Below, piece by piece: positions 11,401 to 23,205 of a DNA stretch of 64,000 bases. Both the position numbers and the translations under genes were made by a program. The notes beneath the pieces were generated by a model. It worked only from the letters and a program-made list of their open reading frames with translations. It was not told the DNA's origin and made no database searches. The stretch lies in assembly GCA_029532415.1 (NCBI GenBank), contig JAQOTA010000048.1, positions 236,001-300,000 on the forward strand, read 5' to 3'. How positions within the stretch are numbered: the stretch's first letter is position 1; the number at the start of each line of letters is the position of its first letter. This stretch comes from Marasmius tenuissimus. Its lineage: Eukaryota > Basidiomycota > Agaricomycetes > Agaricales > Marasmiaceae.

Positions 11401-12890
11401 GTGGGCTCGAAGCAAAAGTTTTTCAATCTGAACACATATAAGGTTCACTCCCTTGGTCACTACGTTCCAAAAATCCGCCTTTTCGGGACGACTGATAGCT
11501 ATTCGACTCAAGTAGTAGGTTTCCAACATATTCCTGGCTGCCAAATCCAATAACTGACCATATTACAGGGCGAACTTGAGCATCGGCGGGTGAAACAATT
11601 CTATGCTCGAACCAACAAGTCACGTTATGTCCGTCAAGTTGCCAAACATGAACGTCGGGAGAGGCTGGTAAAGACAGTTGAGACAAGGGTTCGGAGACTG
11701 CAGGAGAAGAAGGCGCCATCATCACAAAAAAACCAACAACCAGTTCAGTCTGCTACTGCTCAAACCATCTCTGAAGACCGATCAGACTATTTTGACGTCT
11801 ATCGGTGGATGAAGGAGAACAGTAATGATCCAGCAGTACATGTAAGTAATGAGGTTTTAATATTTCGAATAGTACTAACCTAATGGGTAGCGATTCCTAC
11901 CAAAACTCAAACACCACCTGCTTGCCATCATTCTGGACCGAAGAGACGCAACATTCTCAGAGGACGAATGTGCATCCCTCGAAATTCTCAATGACCATCT
12001 TTACCAACACAAAGTCATGGACATTGAGTACACCTCATATGACATGCGGCAGTGTCAAGATACCATCAATGTACGAACACATTCAGATGTGATGGTGCTA
12101 GCAAATGAGAAGGATCCAGATGCCCATGTGTACTGGTACGCTCGGGTCATTGGAATTTTTCATGCTCGCGTTTCCTACCGCAGGATGTTGATGGACATAC
12201 CATTCCTGTGGGTGCGGTGGCTTGGTCTTGACACTGACCGTCCATTTGGGCCCACAAGCAAACGACTGCCCAAGGTTGGATATATGCTTAGTGATGATCC
12301 CAATGCAATATCATTCCTCAATCCTGGGTTTGTTCTCTGTGCTGTTCATCTCATTCCGGCATTTTCACTTGGCCGCCGGATGGATCTCCTCGCTCCCTCT
12401 ATTGCTAGGCGCCCAGAGGAGAAGGATGCAGACTGGCATCGATACTGCGTTAACATGTAAGTCTTTCACGCATTTCTATTGTACATCAACTTACAACTCT
12501 GATAGCTTTGTTGATCGCGATATGTTTTCACGATACATTCCTGGATTCGCAGTTGGACACCACCACATCCATGCAGCCAAACATACAACTCAGGATCACA
12601 GTGACAGCTCCAACGAGGAAAGTGGAGCTAGCAGCGATTCCAGTGTCATTATTATGGTTTCTGATAGCGAACTTGACGAGACTGTGATTGATGACAGAGA
12701 TGAGGAGGATGACGACGATAGGGCTTCAGAGATGGATGATTATGGCTACCGCAGCTCCAATTCACAGGATGAGGAAGAGATTGAGGGCGAGGGTGAGGTG
12801 GAAGAGAGCCAGTGGGAGGATGACCATGGCCAGGAGTATGTAGATCAGGATACAGATACCCTCCGCACTGAGGGATATGCCCACCTCTAG
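8446..12890 (+). CDS. Plavaka-family (CACTA-like) transposase, one in-frame stop
   Basis: The start MAVFKCPGCAQQFTGMGNLK at 8446 gives an N-terminal C2H2 finger (CPGC...H...C), then a Pro-rich linker (PPPTPPPEPEPEPLPPP). The conserved core follows: FRLMNWFYS, LVGFWTKKELERMDEY, DGWIEGSVKVQLP, VPDVFYRKPLEVIKTTLQ, WWSDSTHIASFGDASLWPLY, FGNQSKYDRAKP, ADGIIRHIFPRFFTYSADYP, LSRCPCPQCF, VPDVLHEFELSVWKA, ATWHAYAKLRLHTEHSLDD, FGTTDSYSTQVGELEHRRVK. The tail is Asp/Glu-rich; stop at 12888-12890. This order of blocks is that of Plavaka transposases, which cut and paste DNA elements in basidiomycetes. About ten exons chain in frame. One codon, TGA at 10541-10543, interrupts (EKK-P-stop-VDSEERR), where Arg (CGA) is expected. 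Otherwise complete, so recently active or nearly so. Confidence 0.88.
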
Positions 12891-13884
12891 GTACTTACAA
12901 ATACATGTCTGGATCATACTCAAAAAACATGTAAGTCACCAGTCCCGCGTCGGACATGATGAATTATCTATGCCATCCTTTTGCATCCTGAAAAAGCTTG
13001 TACAACCTCCCTAGATCCTGTATACCCGTGTATAGAACCCATACATTGTGAATTGATATGTACATTTTCTGTGCATGGTGCGAATCCATGGCCATATTCG
13101 AAGCATGATTTGAAGCGAGGCACATAGACTTGCAATTTGTGATCTTGGGTACATTGAGCGCCCTATTGTAGGATCCTGAACATGGGACTTGCATTTTGTT
13201 GGTCCAGTTCCATAGCTTTACATTATCTCTGATTATGAACAACCAATAACCTTAATGTATAGTCCTGTACAATGCGAAGCATGATGAATCGTCCGGGAAA
13301 AGCCTTACATGCATGGACAGGTCTTCGGTGATTCACTGATGGGTCAAGGTCTCCCATCTCCATAGTGGTTGATGTATGACGGGACGAGGACACAACTTAT
13401 AGTTGTAGATTTTGAGAAAGACCGAGCAGACACTGCAAAGAAAACCAGAACTTGGGTGGCCGTAGCCTGTGGATTGTTGGGACCAAAATCATAGGGCCCA
13501 TATCCAGGCATCCATGCATTCTGGAAGCCGTTCGGATTGAGCGGCCTGGCATGCCGTCATGCGATCAGTTTAATAACTCGATCATGAGCCACATTTTGGA
13601 ACATACTTACATTGAGATCAGAAACTGCAAGAGCCAGGCCCAGAGAGACCACAGAGGGACAGCAACGCGATAGAGACTACTGGACTAGAGCAACACGCCA
13701 CATCCAAAGAAATGTATTCAAACTCCGCCAGAGGCAACGGGCAGTCATTTGACTATCAAGTCGGCCCATTACCTTATTGGTGGTTATCCCCCGTGCTACG
13801 AACTGGCGAACTGCAGCGAACTGGCGAACTCGTTACGAACTATAGAATTGAGCAGCCCTACTACTATCAACCTACTCCATGGGC
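12891..13884. other. Downstream of the transposase; no gene recognised
   Basis: Probably includes the 3' UTR and possibly the right-hand end of the Plavaka element, but I could not pair it with an inverted repeat on the left side. Contains a short near-direct repeat of CGAACTGGCGAACT (about 13799-13830). Confidence 0.35.
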
Positions 13885-14637
13885 AGACTTAATTATGGAC
13901 TGGGCTAAGTTACTTACCCTGACTTAGCTTGGGCTTGGCTTATATAAATGACGCAATGTCGCTTACTAGTTGATTGGTAAGCTACCGGACCCGGGTGCAG
14001 AACCAAGAAAAGTTTTCTGTAAATCGGCAATACAGGGAATTGAACTCATAGCGTCACAGACAGTTGAGACAATCAGGTGTGACCAATTATCTCACCAACT
14101 GCACCATGGTAGCTTACTTATGGCAAAGGTTAGCTAAACCACATCCACCCCCCGAGGCCAATCTCATTCAGTATTGTATGGCTTCATAGATTCCCAATTT
14201 AAAGAGAGTCAGGACATACGTCACTTGAAACAACAGCTATACTCCACTGGGAAATGGCTAGGGACTGGCTAGGGGTCCTCTTCCTTATATCACGAGGAAA
14301 TACAGGCACACACATCCAGTACCCAAGCAGGGGAACTGGTCCCCTCAAATGCAATGCACATTGTTCAAATTCTGTACCATTGTACTGAGCATCAGCCTGC
14401 TCGGCGCCCTGTCCAAATTGGGGTAAAGTGTTTGGTATAAATAGAGGCACGGAATGAGAAGAAATAAAAACATGTCTACAATATTTTACTTCATTTTAGC
14501 ATGATCAAAGCTGCAAGCTCATGACATTTCATTGCTTAAGACTTGAGTCTGACTTAGAGACCGCGTAAGTTATAAGTTATAAGTCAAGCCAAGTCAAGTC
14601 ACGGGTAAGGAACTTGGGCCAATTCATAAGTAAGTCT
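13885..14637. mobile_element. 0.75-kb non-autonomous element with long imperfect terminal inverted repeats
   Basis: The 60 bases at 13885-13944 (AGACTTAATTATGG...GGCTTATA) match the reverse complement of about 14578-14637 at roughly 80 percent by eye. No long open frame inside. It contains a second nested inverted repeat, GTAAGCTACC (about 13977) and GGTAGCTTAC (about 14108), which bounds a tRNA-like stretch on the minus strand. No target duplication identified, so the family is unknown. Confidence 0.55.
14030..14112 (-). other. tRNA-like (SINE-type) promoter boxes
   Basis: On the minus strand, TGGTGCAGTTGGTGAG (14091-14106) resembles a pol III A box, and GAGTTCAATTCC (14036-14047) a B box, about 55 nt apart. 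The flanks do not form a tRNA acceptor stem or a good T stem, so it is not a functional tRNA gene. A tRNA-derived SINE fragment is the simplest reading. Confidence 0.35.
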
Positions 14638-15427
14638 ACTGTAGATTACCTATCAACCACCGCCGGATGACAGATAATGTAGGTGGCTCACTGGCACAAA
14701 AAGGCGTTTGGTCGTATCGTGACCAAACTTCAGTGAGACGATGTTATCACGAACCCAATACGAACCTTGACCCCGCCAGCAATACGAGACATTTTCGCTC
14801 AATATTCATCAATCTATGTCCCAACCGTACCAGCTCGGACCTTCCTCGGGAGATTGACACGGTCTCGGGTGTTAAATGAGCAAAATTGGAGCCAAGGCAG
14901 GACAAGTACGAGTGCTTTGTCCAGAAACAACGTACCGTGTAAATAGGATGATAAAACCGCAAGTTCTTATTATCCCGACCGCCGGAGCATTTAGTAGAAG
15001 GACGTCGCCGGCATCATCAAATCATCATCAGAACCATTTGTGGGGATGACATACTTTGACGTTGTTTTGTAAATGGCCATGAAGATCAGAAGATGGGACA
15101 TGGTGATGGGAGACAAGAATGATCACGGGCCAATTGCCCGCCGCTCGGAAATTCACCTTGAACAACAACAACCACACAAGTCGGTGACTTAAACCAGGAA
15201 AAGTACAAAATCGCGTCTGAGTCCGGAGGCGGGCTCATATACCGGGTTGAACCTACTGGAATCCCATATACCCCTCGGATAATGGAATAGACAACTCGAA
15301 TTCCATACGCCGATATGCTGCAGGTATCTGTTGACCCGGTTCTGTTTTTCGAAAACCTGTTCAACCGAAGATCATCGCCATCCCGCAAAGATATCATTAC
15401 GGGGCGTTTTCCGCACATCTAAGCTGA
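14638..15427. other. Intergenic region
   Basis: Nothing recognised apart from the approach to the F-box/LRR pseudogene. Open frames are short and overlap on both strands. Confidence 0.35.
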
Positions 15428-16607
15428 CATCGAGTGGCTTGCGAACGAAATCGACAATCTCAAATCAACGCTGCACTCATTAAAGTCATCGCGTTTGATT
15501 CAAACGTTCTATCTGAATGGGCAGGTCGTTGACCTCACTGATTCACAGACTACCCATCTGACCAGTGGGACACCATCTACTTCAACGGCTCAAGTTCGTT
15601 CTACGAGCATCAACTTGTGCAACCTATCGTAGGAAAACTCCGGAATCTACACAACCTATCTTTTTCGCTCGCTGCGAACTTTCTTTCCGACATAGAGTTC
15701 GTTTGCGAAGCTCTATTTTCTGCCCTACTTATGCTCGACATCTCTACAAGCGGGATCAACGCTTCGCTCCTTGAAGGTGTTCCTTGGAGGCAGCTGACAG
15801 GCCTGAAGCTTGCGTATACTCTTCGGTGGAGGTTGTATGGATGTGTCCGAAATTGTAGAGTTTTAGCCTCTCATACGACACACCACTCGAAGCATATGAT
15901 ATTCTCAAAGACTCTCATCGCCGGATAACCTTCAATATCGAATCTCTTACCATTGGGATGAGCACAAAGTTCGATACTCGCACTGCCTGGGCACCCTTCC
16001 TCTACCAGACTACACTGATTCCTCGATTGACTTCACTCGCCATTTTCAGCAAATACACCTCATTCGGGCCTGATTGGATCGAGATATCAGATAGCCACCC
16101 GCCCTTGGAGTGCATCGCTCGGTCAGGGTGCCCGGTCACGCACCTCAGCCTCTGATCTTGTGCACTTTCGAACGAGCAGACGCACCGACTTTGCGGCTCA
16201 CGCCCAGGTTGGAGGTAATCCACGTATGGGAGAAAGGGCCATATCCTCACGAGCAATCGCGTCATAAAGTCAAGGAACATACGAATAGTGTTCTTTCGCT
16301 CCTCGCTATAGACTATGAATCGGTAGAGTCAGGTGAACTACTGCCTCTTCTTCCCCGACTGAAACACCTCTCCGTTATCTTTCCTTCTTCGTATCACGAT
16401 GTTGGTGTTTCATGCGAAGTCGGATGCTCCCGGCTAATTGAGGACCTCGAGAGTGGCGTGGACTTACTGCAATCCGTCGAGGTTGAACTCCGCCGGGATC
16501 CATCCAACCCGGGGAGCCAGAGTCTCCCTGAACTCGAGGGGCTGGAGGGCTTTGAAGAAGAGGGATCGGCCATTACTAATCGCACGGCGGATAGCTTTCA
16601 TGGATGA
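15428..16607 (+). pseudogene. F-box/LRR pseudogene (copy B)
   Basis: A decayed homologue of copies A and C. Recognisable blocks in different frames: IEWLANEIDNLKSTL near 15430 (the coiled region before the F-box in copy C), KLRNLHNLSFSLA near 15628, WRQLTGLKLAY, IESLTIGM, TAWAPFLYQTTL, LECIARSGCPVTHLSL, then LLPLLPRLKHLSVIFPS, ending at a stop near 16605. There is an in-frame TGA at about 16154 where copy A has a sense codon, and several frame changes are needed. The F-box is not recognisable. Its 3' end faces DUF6533 copy 2, as copy A faces copy 1, so it arose in duplication of the whole block and then lost function. Confidence 0.75.
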
Positions 16608-16702
16608 TGCTCGGCGAGTACTAGGAGATTAACGAGAGTCCTTTGATAGGCATGCGACCTAGGTTGTACATGCAGATAAGCGTTGTGCGACGTGGACACT
16701 GA

Positions 16703-16762
16703 CATAGCGATTGCCATTCATAACGCGGTTAGCATAGCGATTGCCATTCATAACGCGGTTAG
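16703..16762. repeat. 30-bp perfect tandem duplication
   Basis: The unit at 16703-16732, beginning CATAGCGATTGCCATTCATA, is repeated exactly at 16733-16762. Exactness suggests a recent slippage event in the spacer between the pseudogene and copy 2. Confidence 0.95.
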
Positions 16763-17009
16763 AGTCATAGCAAGTACTTAGTGGTACGGCTCTCCACTTT
16801 TCCGCGTCGTATTCCTATTTAGTCCCGACTCTGAGCTCGCATGTCCTACATAGCAGTGTACCAGGATTGTAGCACGTACTCAATCTATCTAGAAACGATC
16901 GATACTAGCGTAGGTATGTAAGTAACTCATAAATACGATGACAGAACGACAAAAGATTGACAGGGTGATAACCTGAGCGCTGGAGTATATTGGACCGCCC
17001 TCGCCAGGT

Positions 17010-18563
17010 TCAATCGATGATAAAAAAGGATCCGTCCCGTAGTACGCCCGACTCGCGAAGATGGTGTGAACGTACATTGGGCTGTAACGCTACCTCTCGC
17101 ATATGAAGAATTACGCGACTAGCGAAGATCGAGTGCATTACGCGCTGGAAGCTATACGCGTTTGAACGTCAGGTGCTGACCAGCTGTACAAAATAACGTA
17201 CGCACCCATTAAGGACGTGGACCATACCGACCTAATCGAGTGGAAAGAAGGTCAGCATAAACCACTGGAGCTCTGATATGTATGACGTGAGTACCAACTC
17301 ACAGGAACAGTAAGGATCACCACCACGTTGACCGCGGATATCACTGAATGTTAAGTTTGAGTAGTGGCTCTGTTGCCCAGCCCAGTGTGGATACGCACGG
17401 CAGTTCAAGCCATAGTAGATAATGCCTGTGAAGAGACGAATCAGACGCTTGGACCGGGTGCATCAGAATGATTTACCATCTTCGTAGAGGGCTTTCATGA
17501 GTCTGGACCTCCCGCCTGTTCGATCTATATAATGGGTCAGTCACAGGGGCCACAGACTTAATAGAAGACCCACAGAGTGAGACCGCGGGAATCAGAATCA
17601 TGACCAGCATCACTATTAATCACCAGCCTTTAGTTTCAGTGTTGACTGTATCCCACGACCGATAGGCTTACCGGTGTCGATGATCATCAGACACACCCAG
17701 GTCAAGTAAATTATTTGACTTCCGCCGGAGATAAAACATCCTCGGAAATGGGGTATTGGCAGCCTAGCGTCTAATAGAGCGTCAAATTTGAGGATCCTCG
17801 TGCACTGGAGAAGAGGCTCACATTGATCTGCGCTCAGAAACCGGTATATTATGATAATACTCGGGATTTCTGTCCCCATGTGGAAGAGGACAAGTAAGAC
17901 TCCCACTGGAATGCTCCTTTTCCACATGGCCCAGATACGGAGCGTGAGGACCGCTGCGTTGAAGGGGGGACGATGAGCTGTAATATTCGGGAGCTAGAAA
18001 TGATTGATCTTTGCTCACCTTCAGAAAGAACAACCCCGACGTTGAAAGACCCTGAAATGAATGTTCCATACACATATGAAGTACCCCTATAGCGGTAGAG
18101 GTGCTGATACACCTACATGTAACGATTGAATAATTGATATTGCAATATTGCGGGCTCAAATTTTCCCCGAAATGGTCTGAGGGAAAGATAGTGAGGACCA
18201 TGTTGTGGACAAGAAAAGATCGATAGACGTACGATGGAGTATCAGCCCTACGGTGTCAAATAAGGGAAGGTATCGCTGTAATAAGTAGAGAACCGTGAGG
18301 ATGGACCACCGTTTCCTCCAAACATGTCGCATCTCCGAGTCCAAGTTGAGAATAACGTCGTAAACGAGTAGTACCGAGCTGACAACTTTGGGGACATGCT
18401 GAGGCCAAGTTACAGGACCATCGCCAGAATCGAACTAACCGTCCATATACTAAGTGAAGATTGGTTAATAGCCATCATGTTTTTCCGAGTACTCAGGACT
18501 CACCGACACTATTTTCTGATGCTCGAGAGCGGCCACGATCGTGGCAGCGGTGACACCGACCAT
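17010..18563 (-). CDS. DUF6533-family membrane protein, copy 2
   Basis: ATG at 18563 (MVGVTAATIVAALEHQKIVS), stop TGA at 17010-17012. The same exon plan as copy 1 can be followed throughout: microexon at 18440-18449, SEMRHVWRKRWS and RYLPLFDTVG, then LTLRIWAMWKRS, a long hydrophobic stretch, PHFRGCFISGGSQIIYLTW, MIIDTG, GGRSRLMKALYEDG, and the last exon FQRVMHSIFASRVILHMREVALQP. All junctions keep frame, so the gene looks intact despite the dead F-box neighbour. Closest relative in the window is copy 1 by shared sequence in exons, introns and flanks. Confidence 0.75.
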
Positions 18564-18879
18564 TAGACTCCAAGGTGTGGGGGGATACTGGGGGTAGGAG
18601 GGTCAAAGCTTTATGTGGCAGGGGCAACATGCCACTTTCTCAACTACTGTAGCCGGTGGTGGGTGTCCGGGGACTCCGTGAGATGGTCGAAAGATGATCA
18701 CAACCTTAACACCGACAAACCTTCAACCTTCGACTGTTCACGTTGATAGCATGCGTCCAAATTAGAATTCACGCGGCAGAATCGTGCACAATCTTGGCCC
18801 TGCAGTATCCTGCTTCATGCTCAGCTTAGCGGGCCACCGGCCTAGCGGGCACGCACAGGGCGTCGCAAAGTTGAAGTCG

Positions 18880-19110
18880 TCATGACCAAAGCAGGGAGAC
18901 AACGGCATGATGTGGACTTACCGAAACTAATCTCTGGTGTTCAAGCTCGGTTGCGGCGGAGATATCGAACATTGGACTACAAGATGTTGACGTGATAGCG
19001 GGACAGAAGAAGTTTTGTGTGGTAGAATCAGTAACGCTAGCTTCTTAGCTAGTCGGTAGCAATAGGTGTGAGTACGATTGTCGAGAAATGATCACAATGG
19101 AAAACCTACT
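18880..19110 (-). pseudogene. Relic of a second DUF6533 first exon upstream of copy 2
   Basis: Matches 3210-3450 base by base over long stretches (for example GACCAAAGCAGGGAG, CATTGGACTACAAGATG) and, more weakly, the first exon of copy 2. No continuing exons are attached. Confidence 0.5.
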
Positions 19111-20033
19111 CACCTTCAATAGTAATTAATCATCTCGTACATCAGTCGCCATTTCTTTGGAAGCTGAAACCTGGCAAAATTTGGGTCCTAATCACTCTCA
19201 GCGGTTCGAAGTATTTGACTCGGAGGGGATGCAACTCGAAGTCGTGGTACATGTTAGTCAACTAGCAGGATAGGGCGTTTTGAAGTCGTTTTTGTCGTTA
19301 AAGCACGGAAGAAATGATCTATTCCGGACTTTCATGCCCCCCAGTGTCACATTAGATCTGCGGGTTGATAACCATCGACCTACACGCCTCTGCCGTCAGC
19401 TCAAACCTTTATCTAGGACACGGTTTCAGGTACCAAAGATGGGCTTCTAAAATAGCAGGTAGACCTTATACTTCTTCAGAGGCGCAGACTTCGATCAGTA
19501 TTCCAACTGCCTGGTTGAGTCTTCCGTCGTAATTCGAGCTCATGCTCCGGAGGGACGAAAGATACAAGAGAAAGAGACAAGGTTGCAGACTTCTATCCGC
19601 ACAATGTCAAATGCGCATTGTGATCGTTTTCATAGACTCGAGATATGGACTGGGCTGTGATCTGGACATAGAGGAGGACGGTGAGAGTTCAATGAAAGAA
19701 AAACGGTTAAACTTCGGATCCCTTTGAGCTATCGGCAGTTACCGGTTTTTGCCTGCCAGCCTCCAGGCCTCGCGGGCCAAATTCCAATACATACCGGTAC
19801 CGGCCGCAACGCGTCGATTTTCAATCTCGACTGGCTACCACTTTGTCGCGTTAATAATAAATCTACAGTTGGCTTCTCCACGTACCCCTGCTCAAGAGAT
19901 TCTGGCACTACATCGATTTACTGGTTGAGACAAGCTCGGCGATGTCAGGAAAACGCAAAAACAAGGGTGAAGGGGTAACAGGAGTGCAAAGAGACCAGCA
20001 ACGAGGGTCATAAAGCAAGGATCGTTGCAACCT
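19111..20033. other. Intergenic region
   Basis: No gene supported; open frames are short and without recognisable domains. The last part is the presumed promoter of the F-box gene that follows. Confidence 0.35.
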
Positions 20034-22340
20034 ATGCATAGAATGCCACTGGGTATTGTCTATGAGGTGCGTGGCATATGATCTTTTCAGACTCTCGCTG
20101 TTGCTGACCTGTCACCCCAGATTTTCGGTCACTTAGATACCTTATTTGCTCCGACTGGCCAGGACTAGCAAGAAGCTACGCGAGCTCTTGATGACTCGGT
20201 CATCAGAGTCGATATGGAAAAAGGCTCGAACGAATGTTGAAGTTCCCGTACCGGATCCACTTCCTGACTTGAGTGAGCCTGCGTTTGCGCACTTGCTTTT
20301 TGACCGACACTGCCATGTATGCAACCCCATAGGTGTCCTTTTTTTCTTGTTCTGCGTTTGAGCTAACGAAGTCTTCTAGGTATGTGGAACTACTGCTCAA
20401 AAGGCCCAATTTGGACCGCGCTCATGTGGTGCTGTAAAAAGTGTACGAAGGAAAAGTACGTCCGATCACCCGGAGTCCACCCCGATTCACAGAGTCTGTC
20501 TTACCCCTCTCAATTCGCACCAGTTTCAACTACATGAAGGGTCAACACGACACTTCCGGATCCACTCGAAACACTTCCCCACCACGACATATTGCGTGGT
20601 TTCAGCTGTATGTTTTCTCAAGCTCAACCTTTCACTGAATTTCGCTAACACACCCCTTTGGGGCGTTATACATCACAGTTGGCGATCCGAAATTCTGTCA
20701 ATTCCTTCTCCCGAAATCAGAGCAGCTAGTCGAGGAGTATCTCTCCCTGCGCGAACCAGAAGCCGAATCATGGTTGGCCAAAAGAGTGGAAGCATACGAC
20801 CATGACCGTTCGGTAGGTGCTCTTGGACGTGAGGTGGTCCAGATATAACCACTAACGCGGGCTCTCCAACTCAGTATTTTGAGTTGTGGCATAAATGGTC
20901 AGTGGAGTACGGCGACCAACGTGAGCAGGGTGATACACTGGCGAGGCTTGAGCGATACCGAGCGTACGTTGGGCGAAAACTCCGTCAAACTTGTGGCTGC
21001 TACTGACTTATCTGGTTGTTTAGAGTGATGGTCAAGATGAAAGAATCGGGCTGGAGCAGGTTGGCGTTGGACCATTATCGTTTTCGCGAACATAGACTTG
21101 TGAACCAACCGAAGTTGCTGACGGAACGAAGTAAGTGGCTTGCTGTCGTTCCCTATTTTGCCTTCTAGATCTGACTCAAATGTGGGTTTTCCGAAACTAG
21201 GCTGGAAGCTCATCAAGGGCAAATTAGAGGAAATCGTGGTACCTATGCAATCAGATCTCCTCAAAAGAGCCCAAGACGGTCGTTTCTCTGTGTTTATCGT
21301 GGCTCTCAAGGAATGGGAGCCGAGGCAGACATTCCATTCTGTCGTACCACCGCCACACATCGTCGCGTTGTGGCCACCCATCCGCTCCTTCATTGAAGAC
21401 CTGCCTCTCGCAACTTGGTTGCGGCTACCAATGTACGAGGACATGCTTGGAAAGCTACCGCCCTTGCTGGAGGACTATAACGAGAGGCGGACGAAGAAGG
21501 TGTTGGAGGCTCTCAGGTGCCACGAACCTCATGCATCGAAGGAGGACTTGTATAAGGCTTCCTCGTTGTTCCGTTGCTTGTCGCCGGGGTGTTCCAATCG
21601 AACGTATGGGTATCCCGGGATCTTGACGCATGCTTGCACTTTCACCGGCTGGGATGACGGGAGGCCCGAAGTGCTACGGCTGCCAGCCTGGCATTGGTCG
21701 ACAGGCTCTGGGGAGTCTACTTCGGATACAGCTGAGATCGTGTTGGATAAGGAGGCGAAGGAGATGACAAACAAGATCGCCAAGCTGTGTGGTGTTCAAG
21801 GACCGTCGTCCATGAAAATGTTGGAGCTGTTCAGGATCAACCCAGTTGTTGAGTGTGCGACGTCAGCGTGTCATAATTTTGGAGAGGTGATGCGCTGGAC
21901 CAGAGCGGTTAGTGTTGCTTCCCAATCCTCGAATACAAAAGCATGACTCACAAGGGTTTTGTTTCCTCAGATAGACCACAGGAAAACTCGCACTCTTCGA
22001 GCCGTCCCTTACTCCATGATTCCTGAGACGGCCGCGAGCTGCACAACGGGCCGAGACTTTGTGTGTAAGATGAAAGATTGCGACTATAGGTCGCAATGGA
22101 CTGGTCTGGTGGAACACTTCGCCAGTGTGTGCGTACTTTCGCTGTTCTTTCAGTCCAACACTCGCTAACGGCCCTGTGGACATGATATATCCCCTCTTCC
22201 TACATCGAGGACGAGCTGCATGCATTGGGAATTCCCCGGTGAAGCATCTACAGGCCGTTTCTTTCGAAATGACTCGGCTTAGGGAGGATGATGAGGAGCA
22301 GTGGGATTTGGAGGAGAGCCCTCCTCCACAAGCTGATTAG
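20034..22340 (+). pseudogene. F-box protein with Cys-rich segment, probably disrupted
   Basis: The family is a common Agaricomycete F-box type. A short first exon ends VYE (donor at 20067); exon 2 begins IFGHLDTL, the F-box, then LLRLARTSKKLRELLMTRSS, DLSEPAFAHLLFDRHCHVC and, after a 47-nt intron, IWTALMWCCKKCTKEK, a possible zinc site. Later exons give KFCQFLLPKSEQLVEEYLSL, YFELWHKWSVEYGDQREQG, WLRLPMYEDMLGKLPPLLED, LSPGCSNRTYGYPGILTHAC and CKMKDCDYRSQWTGLVEHF. Problems: the F-box needs a +1 shift at about 20145 (one extra T), a stop follows PVSTT near 20530, and the C-terminal frame breaks near 22240. The middle and C-terminal exons are well preserved, so loss of function, if real, is recent. 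An assembly error is an alternative. Confidence 0.6.
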
Positions 22341-22788
22341 GCACGGCGTGGTGATCCAGAGAGCCTATTTTACAGTACACACCATTTCGTTCTTCCGAGC
22401 CCGTGCTCACTGGAGGAGATCAACGCTGCAGTTACATTATCCATATTTATTTACATCAGGTTATATCTCGTAGCAATATAACGCCCCTGCTCAGCGGGGC
22501 TCTTGCAAATCGCACGAATGCGTCCGGCCGATACATAACCTGAAGCTGTTCCCGGTCCTCGCTGAGTCGCATATAATGTTTTGAGGTTGAAGACGTTGCA
22601 AATTTCTATCTTCGTCAACTCTCAGAGAGAAATGGCTATGAGATTCCATCTTCAAGTATAGACGAGTGCTCTTGGTGCCTATTGCAGGTCGATCTGAGGT
22701 TACTGGCACGCATCAGAGACCAGAGAGTCCAAGAACTCACCGACAGTATTGATCAGCCCAATCATAAAAACCCCCAGACAGACAGCTC
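22341..22788. other. Convergent spacer
   Basis: Lies between the 3' ends of the F-box gene (+) and the GGCT-like gene (-). No features seen. Confidence 0.4.
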
Positions 22789-23205
22789 TTAGAAAGAGAA
22801 TTTCAACTTGTCAAAAGACCCGTCATCAAGCTCTTCTGGATAGCTGTTCCAGATGAACGTATAACCCGAAATAACCCTCGTTGACGCATCCTCCTACCTG
22901 ACATCGATATCAACCTTCGTCAAGCGATAATTCTCCGTCTCGTATTGTTCAAGCCGCTTCAAATGTCGCTCTTCGTGTAGCGTCCAAGCCTTCCCTTTGA
23001 CTGTCATTTCGGTAGCTTCCGTGTCAGCTATGTTGACGAGAGCGGGATATGGACCCCACATCTTGATTGTGTAACCGCGTATGGTGGCATCGTAGAGGAT
23101 TGGTAGTTCTTCCAAGCTCAGTACCTGCTGTAAGATATGAGGTAGCTTGAGGGTTCCATAGAAGAAAAATAGTTTTGAGGAAGAAGAGAGGTCGGGTGTC
23201 GTCAT
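22789..23205 (-). pseudogene. Gamma-glutamylcyclotransferase/AIG2-like protein interrupted by one TAG
   Basis: From ATG at 23205 (MTTPDLSSSSKLFFFYGTLK), the FFYGTL motif near the N-terminus is the substrate-binding signature of the GGCT/AIG2 fold, and LKRLEQYE supplies the expected acidic residue. The frame stops at TAG (22894-22896) after VDIDVR, yet continues in the same frame with EDASTRVISGYTFIWNSYPE and ELDDGSFDKLKFSF to TAA at 22789-22791. YTFIWN...ELEEGSF is the standard C-terminus of the family. The total of about 138 aa fits the usual size. An intron cannot remove the TAG: the only GT-AG pair would be 21 nt. CAG to TAG (Gln) is the simplest change. Members open gamma-glutamyl amines or peptides to 5-oxoproline; this copy would lose its last beta strand. 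An upstream Met at 23265 is less likely. Confidence 0.75.

Noticed and set aside
14030..14112. Functional tRNA gene on the minus strand
   Set aside because: The boxes are tRNA-like, but no acceptor stem or proper T stem can be formed.
22875..22896. A 21-nt intron removing the TAG in the GGCT-like gene
   Set aside because: Far below any plausible intron length, and the frame runs straight through the codon.
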